This document shows, one piece after another, positions 6,794 through 15,406 of a DNA stretch of 43,882 nucleotides. Where the stretch lies: contig JAFUBW010000013.1 of the NCBI GenBank assembly GCA_017459965.1, forward strand, positions 1-43,882. The letters are read 5' to 3'. The notes beneath the pieces were generated by a model. The model was not told where the DNA came from, did no database searches, and saw nothing but the letters and a program-made list of their open reading frames with translations. A program made the position numbers and the translations under genes. The stretch's first letter is position 1; each line of letters begins with the position of its first letter. The DNA comes from Bacilli bacterium (GTDB taxonomy: Bacteria > Bacillota_I > Bacilli_A > RF39 > UBA660).

Positions 6794-6826
6794 ATAAAAA
6801 AGATATTATTATAATATCCTTTTTTA
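6794..6826 (-). terminator. Terminator after murF
   Basis: Stem GATATTAT/ATAATATC, extended by A/T pairs, with a T run. It overlaps the murF stop. Confidence 0.75.
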
Positions 6827-8170
6827 TTTCAAATGATTAACTATATTAATAAGATTTATACCATGAGATCCTTTTAATAATATAATATCATCTTCATTTA
6901 AAATATTATCTAAAAATTCATATGTTTCATCTTCTTTGTTAAATAAATATATATCACTATAATCATTTAATTCTTCTTTTATATATTTCACTTCATTACC
7001 GACTAATATAATTTTATCAAAATTATATTTTTTTATTTCTCGTCCTATATTTTTGTGAATTTCTTCGCTATAATCACCAAGTTCTAGAATATCACCTAAT
7101 AATAATATTTTTCTTTTATAATTTGATTTAGATAATAATTCTATAGCATTTTTAACTGAATCAAAACTAGCATTGTATGTATCATTAATTATTGTTTCGC
7201 CTTTTTTTCCTATTATTTTTTCTAATCTATTTTTTTCAAGTTTTACATTATTAATACCGTTATATATTTGATTAATTGTTAAATCAAATTCTTTTCCTAA
7301 GGCATATGCCATTAATGAATTATATATAAATGCTCTTCCACCTATATTTATTTTATAATCATTATTATCAATTTTAAAACTACTTTCAAATGCATCTTCA
7401 ATTATATTTGTTGCCATATAATCGCTATCATTATCTATTCCTATTGTAACTACATTTGCTTTTTCTTTTATTTCGTTTAAATGATTATGAATCATATCAT
7501 TATCATTATTAACATATAATTTACCATTTTTAGAAAGACCTGAAATAATTTCCAATTTAGCTTTTAATATATTTTCTCTCGAACCTAAATTACCTATATG
7601 AGCAGTTCCTACATTTGTTATAACAGCATGTGTAGGTTTTGCTATATTACTTAATAATTCAATTTCTCCGAAATGATTCATACCCATTTCTAATATCATC
7701 ATATCATGATCTTTTAAACCTAATATTGTTAAAGGAAGACCTATATCATTATTAAAGTTTCCTTCTGTTTTTAAAATATTATATTTTTCTTTTAATACAG
7801 AATATATTATATCTCTAGTACTAGTTTTCCCAACACTTCCTGTAACTGCGATTACTGGTATATCATATAATGATCTTTTATATGATGCGAGTTTACCTAA
7901 TGCTTTTATAGAATCATCAACTAAGATTATAGTTTTTCCATCTATTTTTTCATAATCTATTTTATTATTATCAAGTATACATACATTTGCACCTTTATCA
8001 AATGCATCTTTATAAAATTCATTTCCATCAAAACTTGAACCTTTAATTCCTACATATACATCATTTTTATTTATAACTCTAGTATCTTTAGAAAAATTAT
8101 TTACTTCCTCATTAATATTTCCATACAATAATTTACCTGAACATACATTTAAAATATCATTTACTGTCAT
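6824..8170 (-). CDS. murF: UDP-MurNAc-tripeptide-D-Ala-D-Ala ligase MurF
   Basis: The protein is 448 residues from the ATG at 8168-8170, behind GGAGGTAAAT. The Mur ligase ATP loop VTGSVGKTST lies at about residue 106. The central-domain block EMGMNHFGEIELLSNIAKPT and the C-terminal NDTYNASFDSV are also present. MurF adds D-Ala-D-Ala to the cytoplasmic UDP-MurNAc tripeptide, the last soluble step of the peptidoglycan precursor. It lies outside the dcw cluster at 13.7-22.3 kb, has its own promoter, and diverges from the small plus-strand gene. Confidence 0.96.
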   Translation of the reverse strand: MTVNDILNVCSGKLLYGNINEEVNNFSKDTRVINKNDVYVGIKGSSFDGNEFYKDAFDKGANVCILDNNKIDYEKIDGKTIILVDDSIKALGKLASYKRSLYDIPVIAVTGSVGKTSTRDIIYSVLKEKYNILKTEGNFNNDIGLPLTILGLKDHDMMILEMGMNHFGEIELLSNIAKPTHAVITNVGTAHIGNLGSRENILKAKLEIISGLSKNGKLYVNNDNDMIHNHLNEIKEKANVVTIGIDNDSDYMATNIIEDAFESSFKIDNNDYKINIGGRAFIYNSLMAYALGKEFDLTINQIYNGINNVKLEKNRLEKIIGKKGETIINDTYNASFDSVKNAIELLSKSNYKRKILLLGDILELGDYSEEIHKNIGREIKKYNFDKIILVGNEVKYIKEELNDYSDIYLFNKEDETYEFLDNILNEDDIILLKGSHGINLINIVNHLK

Positions 8171-8196
8171 ATTTACCTCCATTAAAATCTATTGTT

Positions 8197-8225
8197 ATTA
8201 TATCAAATTATGTAAAATATTTCAT
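8197..8225 (-). promoter_or_regulatory. Promoter of murF
   Basis: ATGAAA (8220-8225), 17-bp spacer, TATAAT (8197-8202). Confidence 0.65.
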
Positions 8226-8240
8226 CTAAATATTGTATTG

Positions 8241-8269
8241 TTGACATGTTTTAAATTATAATATACATA
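8241..8269 (+). promoter_or_regulatory. Promoter of the plus-strand gene at 8283
   Basis: A perfect TTGACA (8241-8246). The -10 is less clear: TATACA (8262-8267, spacer 15) or TACATA (8264-8269, spacer 17). Confidence 0.55.
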
Positions 8270-8282
8270 GGATGGTGATATT

Positions 8283-8741
8283 ATGGACGAGAATAAAGTT
8301 ATTGATTTTATAAGTAAAATAAATCGATTATTTAGATTAGAATGGTTTGAATATAATCCTTTAGAATTAGATATATATGATCAAGAAAAAGAAATTGAAA
8401 ATATGTTTAAAAATGGTAATTGCGCAATATATGCAGAACTTTTATATGATTTATTAAAAAATAATGGTGCGGTTGTAGGAAAATCTAATGATCATGTTTT
8501 TATTAAATTATTTGATCGATATTATGATATTGCATCAGGTTTTAGAGATAATAAGGAAGAATTACAAGAAAGTGTTGATAAATATGGTTTTGATTCTTAT
8601 AATTTAGAGGATGAAAATGATAGAGAAAAATTTGAAGATTATAAACAAAATACTGGCATTAACAAGAATGTTGAATCATTATTAAATACAATAAAAGAAG
8701 ATATTTTAAAACCCGAAGATTTTTCTCCAGGTTCTAAATAA
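8283..8741 (+). CDS. Small predicted Cys/His/Asp (papain-like fold) protein
   Basis: One of only two plus-strand genes. The 152-residue protein starts after AGGATGGTGATATT. It has GNCAIYAELLYDLLKNNGAV (about 46-65), then NDHVFIKLFDRYYDIASG (about 69-86). That spacing of Cys, His and Asp is typical of NlpC/transglutaminase-like and other papain-fold enzymes, with the Cys at the start of a helix. A charged tail follows. No signal peptide is present, so it acts in the cytoplasm. The family and substrate are not recognised; the catalytic assignment is inference from pattern. Confidence 0.85.
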   Translation: MDENKVIDFISKINRLFRLEWFEYNPLELDIYDQEKEIENMFKNGNCAIYAELLYDLLKNNGAVVGKSNDHVFIKLFDRYYDIASGFRDNKEELQESVDKYGFDSYNLEDENDREKFEDYKQNTGINKNVESLLNTIKEDILKPEDFSPGSK

Positions 8742-8762
8742 AATACTATTGTATTTTTTTTA
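8741..8762. terminator. Terminator between convergent genes
   Basis: Stem AAATAC/GTATTT with loop TATT and eight or more T on the plus strand. It serves the plus-strand gene and overlaps the stop codon of the HD gene. Confidence 0.8.
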
Positions 8763-9351
8763 AGCCTAAATATTTTGTAAATTCTTTTATATTTGATAAA
8801 TTAAATGATACATATTTATCTATCATGGTTACTACTAAACTTTCTTTATATTTAGGAAAATTTCCATTAAATATGGAAAGTGGAAACATATGAGATATAA
8901 TTGCATCTTCTATCTTTTTATTTAAGAATTTATTATAATATTTTTTTGAATTATCAAGTGCATCTATAGGATGATGAATACCATGTAATTGTTTAAAATT
9001 ACATTTTTCTTTTTTTATAAACTTTTCTCTATATTTTTCATCTAAACATTCAAGTTCTTTACTATATTGCCATGCCTTTGTATAAAAATCATGAAGAAGA
9101 CCTGCGATTGCGCAGTTATATGCATTAATATTATATTTTAAAGCAAATTTGTAAGATAAAAATGAGACTTTAATGCTATGAGTCCATAAACTTTCATTTT
9201 CATGATGTATGAATAATCTTCTTTTTTGAAATTCCTTTGTTTTAAGTATTTTTCTCACTATTTTATACCAATCATAAAAATATTTATCATTTTTATAAAT
9301 ATCTAATATATTTATTTCATCTATACATGGGTATTTATATTTTAATTTCAT
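8746..9351 (-). CDS. HD-domain phosphohydrolase-like protein
   Basis: This 201-residue protein contains HHENESLWTHSIKVSFLSYK (about 48-67) and AGLLHDFY (about 82-89), the His and His-Asp metal ligands of HD-superfamily hydrolases. ISHMFPLS (about 152-159) may give a distal His. It shows no nucleotide-specific signature, so the substrate is unknown. The start, behind GGTGATAAT, lies 9 bases after the priA stop, so it is probably co-transcribed with priA. Confidence 0.85.
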   Translation of the reverse strand: MKLKYKYPCIDEINILDIYKNDKYFYDWYKIVRKILKTKEFQKRRLFIHHENESLWTHSIKVSFLSYKFALKYNINAYNCAIAGLLHDFYTKAWQYSKELECLDEKYREKFIKKEKCNFKQLHGIHHPIDALDNSKKYYNKFLNKKIEDAIISHMFPLSIFNGNFPKYKESLVVTMIDKYVSFNLSNIKEFTKYLGLKKIQ

Positions 9352-9360
9352 ATTATCACC

Positions 9361-11523
9361 TTATATATTTAATGGGTTAATATCTATATTTAAACTTATT
9401 TTTTTATTGTTTTCTATAGATATTATTTCTTTTAATATATTATTTATATTTTCTTTATTTCTGTATTTAATTATTATTTGAAAATAATAAATATTATTAA
9501 TTTTTGAAATAGGTCCGACTGATGGACCAAGTACTATCATATCATCACTTTTATTTCTTCTTATATAATCACTTATTTTAATTGATTCGTTTTTAGCTTC
9601 TTCATATGTTTTACTACCTATTTTTAAAAGTGCTAAAAAGAAATATGGTGGATATTTTAATGATTTTCTTATTTTAATTTCTTCTTCATAGAATCCTACA
9701 TAATTATGATATTTTGCATATTTTATTGCATAATTATCTGGATTAAATGTTTGAATAATTACTTTTCCTTCAATACCTGCTCTTCCGGCTCTTCCTGATA
9801 CTTGAGAAATCAAATGATAAGTATGTTCATTACTTCTAAAATCAGGAATATTTAAAAGTGTATCAGCATTTATAACTCCTACTAATGTAACAAGAGGAAA
9901 ATCAAGTCCTTTTGCAATCATTTGTGTACCGATTAAAATATCATATTCATGATTCATAAATGAATTAATTATTTTTGCATGCGCTCCTTTTTTAGATGTA
10001 GTATCTATATCCATTCTAACTACTTTGGCATCAAATATATTATTTAGTTCTTCTTCAATTTTTTCTGTACCTAATCCAAAGCTTTTTAATGATTTATTTT
10101 TACAATAAGGACAATGTTCTGATACATTTTGCGCATAGCCACAATAATGACATCTGTTCATTTGAGAATTTTTATGGTAAGTAAGAGTTATATCACAATT
10201 AGGACATTTTACTACTTCACCACAATTTGAACACATTTGATATGAAGAATATCCCCTTTTATTTAAAAATAATATTATTTGTTCTTTTTTAGATAATCTA
10301 TCTTTTATTTCATTTATTAATTCACTTGAAAATATTCTATTACCTTTTTTTATTTCGTTTTTCATATCTATTATTTCTATATTAGGTAATTTAGCATTAT
10401 TTGCTCTTTTATTTAAAGATACTAGTTCATAATATCCTTTATCTGCTCTTGCATAAGTTTCTATTGTTGGAGTAGCTGATCCTAGTATTACTTTTGCATT
10501 ATGATATTTTGCTCTTTTAATTGCAACATCTATAGCATTATATTTTGGATTAGATTCTTGTTTGTATGAAGAAGATTGTTCTTCATCTATTATAATAATA
10601 CCAATATTATTAAGAGGCGCAAATATTGCACTTCTAGCGCCTATTACAATAGATACTTCTCCCCTTTTTATTTTTCTATATTCATCATATTTTTCTGAAT
10701 CAGAAAGCCCACTATGAAGTACTGCAATATTAGAAGAAAAATGTTTAGTAAATCTTGATATCATTTGTGGTGTTAAACTTATTTCAGGTACTAGTACAAT
10801 AGCACTTTTTCCTTTATCTATTTGTTCTTTTATTAAATGCATGTATATTTCTGTTTTTCCACTACCAGTAATTCCATGAAGTAAAATAACATCTTTATTA
10901 GAATTATCTATTTTATTTTTGGCTTCTATTTGATAAGGATTTAGATTAACTATTGGTTTTATATCTTCATTTATATTTATTCTATATATTTCTTCTTTTT
11001 CTTCTATTATTATATCCTTATTTAATAATTCTTTTATCAAATTATTTGAATATTTATTTTTTAATTCTTTTTCCTTATTTAATAAATCTTCTACTATTTG
11101 TATTTGTTTTTTTGCTTTAGATGTATTTATAAAATCTATAGCTTTTTCTTTATTAATTATTTTTATATATTTATTATATTTTATATTAATATTATCTTTA
11201 TTTTTTGCTTTATAACCTTTTGGAAGCATAGTTTGATATATTGATATTAAATTACATAATATTTCTTTTTGTATTTCTTTTCCTAAAGTAAGTAATTCTT
11301 GTGTAAGTATTGGTTCTTTATCTATAATAGTAATTATTTCTTTTAATTCATAATCTGAATTTTCTTTTATATCCATAATAAAACCTTCTAGTTTTTGTTT
11401 TCCAAAAGGTACAAGTACTCTTTTACCTATTTGTATGTCATTTACTAGATTATCAGGAACTAAATAATCGAAAGTTTTTTCTTGTTTATTAAAAGATATT
11501 TCTACTAAAACACTTACTACCAT
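9361..11523 (-). CDS. priA: Primosomal protein N' (PriA helicase)
   Basis: This 720-residue protein has the PriA N-terminal DNA-binding region (VSVLVEISFNKQEKTFDYLV). The helicase core has Walker A LLHGITGSGKTEIYM (about 214-228). Zinc-binding cysteines follow in CSNCGEVVKCPNCDI and RCHYCG...HCPYC. PriA restarts stalled forks by loading the replicative helicase. Motif II reads DEEQ rather than the usual DEEH of PriA. The start follows GGAGGTATAT. In many Firmicutes it precedes def and fmt; here the HD gene follows. Confidence 0.96.
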   Translation of the reverse strand: MVVSVLVEISFNKQEKTFDYLVPDNLVNDIQIGKRVLVPFGKQKLEGFIMDIKENSDYELKEIITIIDKEPILTQELLTLGKEIQKEILCNLISIYQTMLPKGYKAKNKDNINIKYNKYIKIINKEKAIDFINTSKAKKQIQIVEDLLNKEKELKNKYSNNLIKELLNKDIIIEEKEEIYRININEDIKPIVNLNPYQIEAKNKIDNSNKDVILLHGITGSGKTEIYMHLIKEQIDKGKSAIVLVPEISLTPQMISRFTKHFSSNIAVLHSGLSDSEKYDEYRKIKRGEVSIVIGARSAIFAPLNNIGIIIIDEEQSSSYKQESNPKYNAIDVAIKRAKYHNAKVILGSATPTIETYARADKGYYELVSLNKRANNAKLPNIEIIDMKNEIKKGNRIFSSELINEIKDRLSKKEQIILFLNKRGYSSYQMCSNCGEVVKCPNCDITLTYHKNSQMNRCHYCGYAQNVSEHCPYCKNKSLKSFGLGTEKIEEELNNIFDAKVVRMDIDTTSKKGAHAKIINSFMNHEYDILIGTQMIAKGLDFPLVTLVGVINADTLLNIPDFRSNEHTYHLISQVSGRAGRAGIEGKVIIQTFNPDNYAIKYAKYHNYVGFYEEEIKIRKSLKYPPYFFLALLKIGSKTYEEAKNESIKISDYIRRNKSDDMIVLGPSVGPISKINNIYYFQIIIKYRNKENINNILKEIISIENNKKISLNIDINPLNI

Positions 11524-11552
11524 ATATACCTCCTATAAATATATTTTATCAT

Positions 11553-11580
11553 AAAAAAAAGATAATTAATTATCTTTTTT
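11553..11580 (-). terminator. Symmetric A/T hairpin upstream of priA
   Basis: AAAAGATAATTAATTATCTTTT, a self-complementary hairpin with T runs, directly follows a six-codon reading frame. It probably acts as a terminator. Confidence 0.55.
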
Positions 11581-11599
11581 ACATATTTATTTTTGTCAT
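11579..11599 (-). other. Six-codon minigene or gene remnant
   Basis: ATG ACA AAA ATA AAT ATG TAA (MTKINM) lies 8 bases after GGAG and just before a hairpin. It may be a scar of a deleted gene or a leader before priA. It is too short for a coding claim. Confidence 0.25.
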
Positions 11600-11629
11600 T
11601 AAGTAAGCTCCAATTATTGAATTTAATCA

Positions 11630-11664
11630 AGAAAAAAGATAAAAGTTAGTTAACTTTTATCTTT
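11630..11664 (-). terminator. Strong terminator after the 632-residue surface protein
   Basis: A 14-bp perfect stem (11635-11648 with 11651-11664) and a T run. The stop codon lies within the stem. Confidence 0.9.
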
Positions 11665-13544
11665 CTTGTTTGATTTGCATATACCCAGTTACCACCTGGA
11701 TTATTATCAAACCATTTACTTTCAGTTTTTGTAGTAGTTGTTCTTGTTTTATATTTATATAATGTTCTAGTTTGAATATCATATGTATATTCTCCAAGAG
11801 CAGCTTTACTATCAACCCATTTACCTAAATCAACATATGAAGTACTTGTAGTTGTTTTATGTTCTCCAGTATAAGTATATCCTGATGGAGATACACTTGA
11901 AGTAGTCCATATAGTATCTTTAATATATCTTTCTGGATTATTATATTTATATTTGTATTGTCTTCTTGTTGTTACATTATAAGTATATTCACCTAAAGCA
12001 CCTGGAGATAAAACCCATTTGTTTAAGTTTTCATACTTAGTAGTTCTTGTAATTTTCTTTTCATTAGCATATTCATATCCTGATGGAGATGTTTTAGAAT
12101 CTGTCCATACAGTATCTGCTAAATATTTTTCTCTTGTATTAATTTTATAGTTATATTCATATTTAACTATAGCATATCCATTATTTGTATATGGTGTTGG
12201 ATCTGTTACTACTTTTTCATCAACATTTGTAGTAGCACTTGATGAATAAGTTCTATACATATATTGATATTCAGTTGTAGATGATCCAGGAACTATTTCA
12301 TATACTCTATAATAGTATACTCTAATTGTTGATGAAGTACATGCTGTTTTACATGGTACATCATCATAATATAAGAATTCATACCATCTTGTTGATGTTG
12401 AGTTAAGTGGTGTTGTTGATTCATATGAACTATATAATAATCTATTACTTGAACCACTTGTTGTTGTTTTTGAATTATATGCATCAGACCATTGTGTTGT
12501 AGCTGTATCAGCTGGTTTAGATGTTCTCCAAGTTGTATCTTTTACCCAACCAGACCATCCACCAGTTGTTGTTTGAGTTGTTTTTCTTACAGTATATCTA
12601 GTACCAAGTAATACTACTGAATCATTAGTATTATATTTAGTTCCTTGGTAACCAGTTTCTTTCCAATTATCTTTATATGCATATTTAACATGTTTATATT
12701 TAGTTGTATCAATAGTATATTTCTTTTGACCTGTATATAAGTCTCTAGTATCAACAAGTTTTACATTATCAGATAATGTTTTAACTTCATAAGTCCAATC
12801 AGTATCATATGTCCATCTATCTTTATAATCATATTTAACATGTTTATAAGTAGTTGTACCTTTAGATACTTTCTTTTTACCTGTATATTGAGTTTTTTGA
12901 TCTACTAATTTTAAATCATTTGTTTCATTTTTCTTAGTTGTAGTCCAATCACCTGTAACCCATTTTTCATCTGTTAAAGTTCTTGTATATAAATATTGTA
13001 ATCTATATTTATCAGATGTTGTTGGATTTGATGGTGTATTATTATTCTTCTTAGTTGTAGTTGTATAATCTTTATTTAAAGTTACTTTACCAGTATTTTC
13101 ATCTGTAGTAATATCTTTTACACATGAATTATCTGGACAGAAATTATAACATCCAATTGGTTCAATTATGTAATTAGATTCATTACCACAAGTTAAATGT
13201 ACTTCAAGTTCATATTCTTTTTTCTTTTTAGTAACTTTAACATATGATTTATTAGTATCACATTCTTTACCATCTTTATCTAAGAATGGTAAAACTAATT
13301 TTTTATCAAGCATTTGTTGTAATGTTAATTTTGATGAATCACCTATTTTTTCAGGCATTCTATCTTTTGTAAAGTAATCTTCTGCTGCTTCTTTCATAGT
13401 TTGAACATTATCATTAAATATTCTGTTATAAAATGGTGTTAAATTAGGCATTGGAAATAATAATGTTATTAAAAATACAAATAATAGTATTAAGAATATC
13501 TTTATTATTAAATCCCTAATAAAACTTCCTCTTGTTTTTTCCAT
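11646..13544 (-). CDS. Large membrane-anchored repeat-rich surface protein
   Basis: This 632-residue protein has a short basic start and a transmembrane segment (about 12-32). A conserved-looking domain follows (about 45-135: TMKEAAEDYFT, LTLQQMLDKKLVLPFLDKDG, KSYVKVT, a Cys pair and GCYNFCPDNSC). It resembles extracellular domains on pilin-like proteins of this lineage. The rest is Thr/Tyr/Trp/Lys-rich repeats: YKHVKYDYKDRW-type units in the first half and a 66-residue repeat (SPSGYxY...LGEYTY) near the C terminus. It has no sortase signal, so it is held by the N-terminal anchor with the repeats outside. A strong GGGGG ribosome-binding site and two near-consensus promoters suggest high expression. 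Function is unknown; adhesin or surface layer is my inference. Confidence 0.88.
   Translation of the reverse strand: MEKTRGSFIRDLIIKIFLILLFVFLITLLFPMPNLTPFYNRIFNDNVQTMKEAAEDYFTKDRMPEKIGDSSKLTLQQMLDKKLVLPFLDKDGKECDTNKSYVKVTKKKKEYELEVHLTCGNESNYIIEPIGCYNFCPDNSCVKDITTDENTGKVTLNKDYTTTTKKNNNTPSNPTTSDKYRLQYLYTRTLTDEKWVTGDWTTTKKNETNDLKLVDQKTQYTGKKKVSKGTTTYKHVKYDYKDRWTYDTDWTYEVKTLSDNVKLVDTRDLYTGQKKYTIDTTKYKHVKYAYKDNWKETGYQGTKYNTNDSVVLLGTRYTVRKTTQTTTGGWSGWVKDTTWRTSKPADTATTQWSDAYNSKTTTSGSSNRLLYSSYESTTPLNSTSTRWYEFLYYDDVPCKTACTSSTIRVYYYRVYEIVPGSSTTEYQYMYRTYSSSATTNVDEKVVTDPTPYTNNGYAIVKYEYNYKINTREKYLADTVWTDSKTSPSGYEYANEKKITRTTKYENLNKWVLSPGALGEYTYNVTTRRQYKYKYNNPERYIKDTIWTTSSVSPSGYTYTGEHKTTTSTSYVDLGKWVDSKAALGEYTYDIQTRTLYKYKTRTTTTKTESKWFDNNPGGNWVYANQTRKIKVN
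11751..12150. repeat. 198-bp (66-residue) repeats in the surface-protein gene
   Basis: CCTGATGGAGAT occurs at 11881 and 12079, 198 bp apart, within similar surroundings that encode SPSGYxYxxEx and LGEYTY. Confidence 0.75.
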
Positions 13545-13577
13545 AAAAATTTCCCCCTTTGTTTAAAGACGTGCATT

Positions 13578-13606
13578 ATATTAACACAACTGTCCTTTTT
13601 TGTCAA
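13578..13606 (-). promoter_or_regulatory. Proximal promoter P1 of the 632-residue gene
   Basis: TTGACA (13601-13606), 17-bp spacer, TAATAT (13578-13583). Confidence 0.85.
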
Positions 13607-13648
13607 ATTTTTTGAATACTTTCCCCTTTTTCTTAAAAGTTGTTCGAT

Positions 13649-13677
13649 ATAATACTATAAAACGCCTATTTTGTCAA
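13649..13677 (-). promoter_or_regulatory. Distal promoter P2 of the 632-residue gene
   Basis: TTGACA (13672-13677), 17-bp spacer, TATTAT (13649-13654). The -35 surroundings, AAAAAATTTGACAAAA, repeat those of P1, suggesting promoter duplication. Confidence 0.85.
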
Positions 13678-13701
13678 ATTTTTTAAAGGTTTTATAATTT
13701 G

Positions 13702-15327
13702 TTAATTATTACCATATTTCATATTAAATTTCTCTATTTGAGATAATCTTTTAACCTTTGGTTTTTCTTTTTCTTCTAACTCTTCTAAAGTAAATATACT
13801 TTCAGTTCCATCATATGGATACATAGTAATAATATCTTTAGTATTTGGAAGAGTTAAGATCATTAATTGATGAATAGTTTCGTTATTCATACTATAGCCT
13901 ATATCACGATATTTAATGATATATTTATCAAATAAACTATCATAAATTATATTATCTTTTATTAATTTATCTTTTACATCAATTATTAACTGTTCTACAT
14001 CAATATTTTCATTAAATCTAGATGTTTTAGCATTTTTAATGTGATGATCTATTATATGTTTAATTGCTTCTTTTTCATTATAAGATATTATTTGTTTTTC
14101 TGAATATGACATTTTTTCATTATTTATTTCTTTACTATTAACTAAATTTATATAAAGTTTAATTCTATCTAATTCATATTTCATACGATATATTTCAAAT
14201 TTTTCAAGATTTGAATCAAATATATCTAATATTTCTTCAACTTCATCATATTTATTAAGTCTAAATTTTATAAGTGCTAATCTATAAAATTCTTCATAAA
14301 AAACATTTATATCATCTAATTGTACATCTAAATCTGAAAAATATTCTTCTGCTTTTTTAAAATTTCCTTTTAATAATTCTATTTTTCCTAAATTAAGATT
14401 CTTTATTTTTTCATTTGTTTCTATATTATTATAATGTTCTTGTGCTTTTTCATAATCATTTTTTCTTGTATATGCTTTAGCCATTACTTCATCTATAATT
14501 CTGTTGTAAAAATCTGATAAAGTGTCTTTTTTTAATTCTTCACATAAAGTAATCGCATCATCTATTTTTCCTTTTAATATATAAATTCTTGCCATATCAA
14601 TAATTGTCTTAAAATAAATAGTTCTTTTTCTATTATTAGTTGCTTTTGTTAAATATGATAATGCTAAATTAAATTTTCCTTGTTTATAAAATGTATGACC
14701 ATATAAAAAATTCTTTTCTTGTTCTATATATTCATCATCTAAGTTTTCAAGTACATCAGCATTATTAATATTATATTCTTCTTCATTAAGTGCTTTTAAA
14801 ACATTATTATAGTCATCTTGTGTATTATATATATTTGCCCTTTTTATATTTAAAAACATATTATTAAATCCATCTATTCTTAAAATATTAAGTGCATCAT
14901 CATATCTTTTTAATTCAGTATATAAAATTGATAATTTACTTCTTGCAACTAATTCTACATTTTTACTTTCTTTTATTACTTTTTCATAATAATAAGCCGC
15001 TAATTCCTTATTACTTTTAGAAAGAAGATTAGCATATTGACTCATTATAAACATTTTATCTCTTTTTGATAAGTCATTTATTTTTAATATATTTTCATAT
15101 ATTGAAATAGCTTCTTCTTTTTTACCCATTTTATCAAGTACCATTGCTTTATATCCTAATACATAATTATTATTTGGATTATAATATAAGCAATCTTCAA
15201 TTAATGATAAAGCTGTATCAAGCCTATTCATTCTAATGTTATATTTAATTTCATTAATTAATATTTTAGCATCATTTTTATTATTATGATCAACTTTTTT
15301 TCCTCTAATATATCTATGATTAGTCAT
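13702..15327 (-). CDS. TPR-repeat protein
   Basis: This 541-residue soluble protein is built largely of tetratricopeptide units, for example LDTALSLIEDCLYYNPNNNY, KKEEAISIYENILKIN and EKAQEHYNNIETNEK (about residues 30-375). The C-terminal 120 residues are a separate region with IKHIIDHHIKNAKTSRFNEN, resembling no named domain. There is no signal peptide. TPR proteins of this type are scaffolds. It lies downstream of mraY, separated by the mraY terminator, and starts behind AAAGGGGATGTTATT. No transcription terminator is obvious after it. Confidence 0.9.
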   Translation of the reverse strand: MTNHRYIRGKKVDHNNKNDAKILINEIKYNIRMNRLDTALSLIEDCLYYNPNNNYVLGYKAMVLDKMGKKEEAISIYENILKINDLSKRDKMFIMSQYANLLSKSNKELAAYYYEKVIKESKNVELVARSKLSILYTELKRYDDALNILRIDGFNNMFLNIKRANIYNTQDDYNNVLKALNEEEYNINNADVLENLDDEYIEQEKNFLYGHTFYKQGKFNLALSYLTKATNNRKRTIYFKTIIDMARIYILKGKIDDAITLCEELKKDTLSDFYNRIIDEVMAKAYTRKNDYEKAQEHYNNIETNEKIKNLNLGKIELLKGNFKKAEEYFSDLDVQLDDINVFYEEFYRLALIKFRLNKYDEVEEILDIFDSNLEKFEIYRMKYELDRIKLYINLVNSKEINNEKMSYSEKQIISYNEKEAIKHIIDHHIKNAKTSRFNENIDVEQLIIDVKDKLIKDNIIYDSLFDKYIIKYRDIGYSMNNETIHQLMILTLPNTKDIITMYPYDGTESIFTLEELEEKEKPKVKRLSQIEKFNMKYGNN

Positions 15328-15379
15328 AATAACATCCCCTTTGTTAGCTTGATATTATAACACAAATATAAATAAAATC

Positions 15380-15406
15380 AAAAAAAGATTAACTATTGTT
15401 AATCTT
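15380..15406 (-). terminator. Terminator after mraY
   Basis: A 9-bp stem, AAGATTAAC/GTTAATCTT, 4-base loop and T run. It overlaps the mraY stop. Confidence 0.85.

Noticed and set aside
13551-13556. Poly-C run as a third phase-variable tract
   Set aside because: Only five bases long, it is the GGGGG ribosome-binding site of the 632-residue gene.
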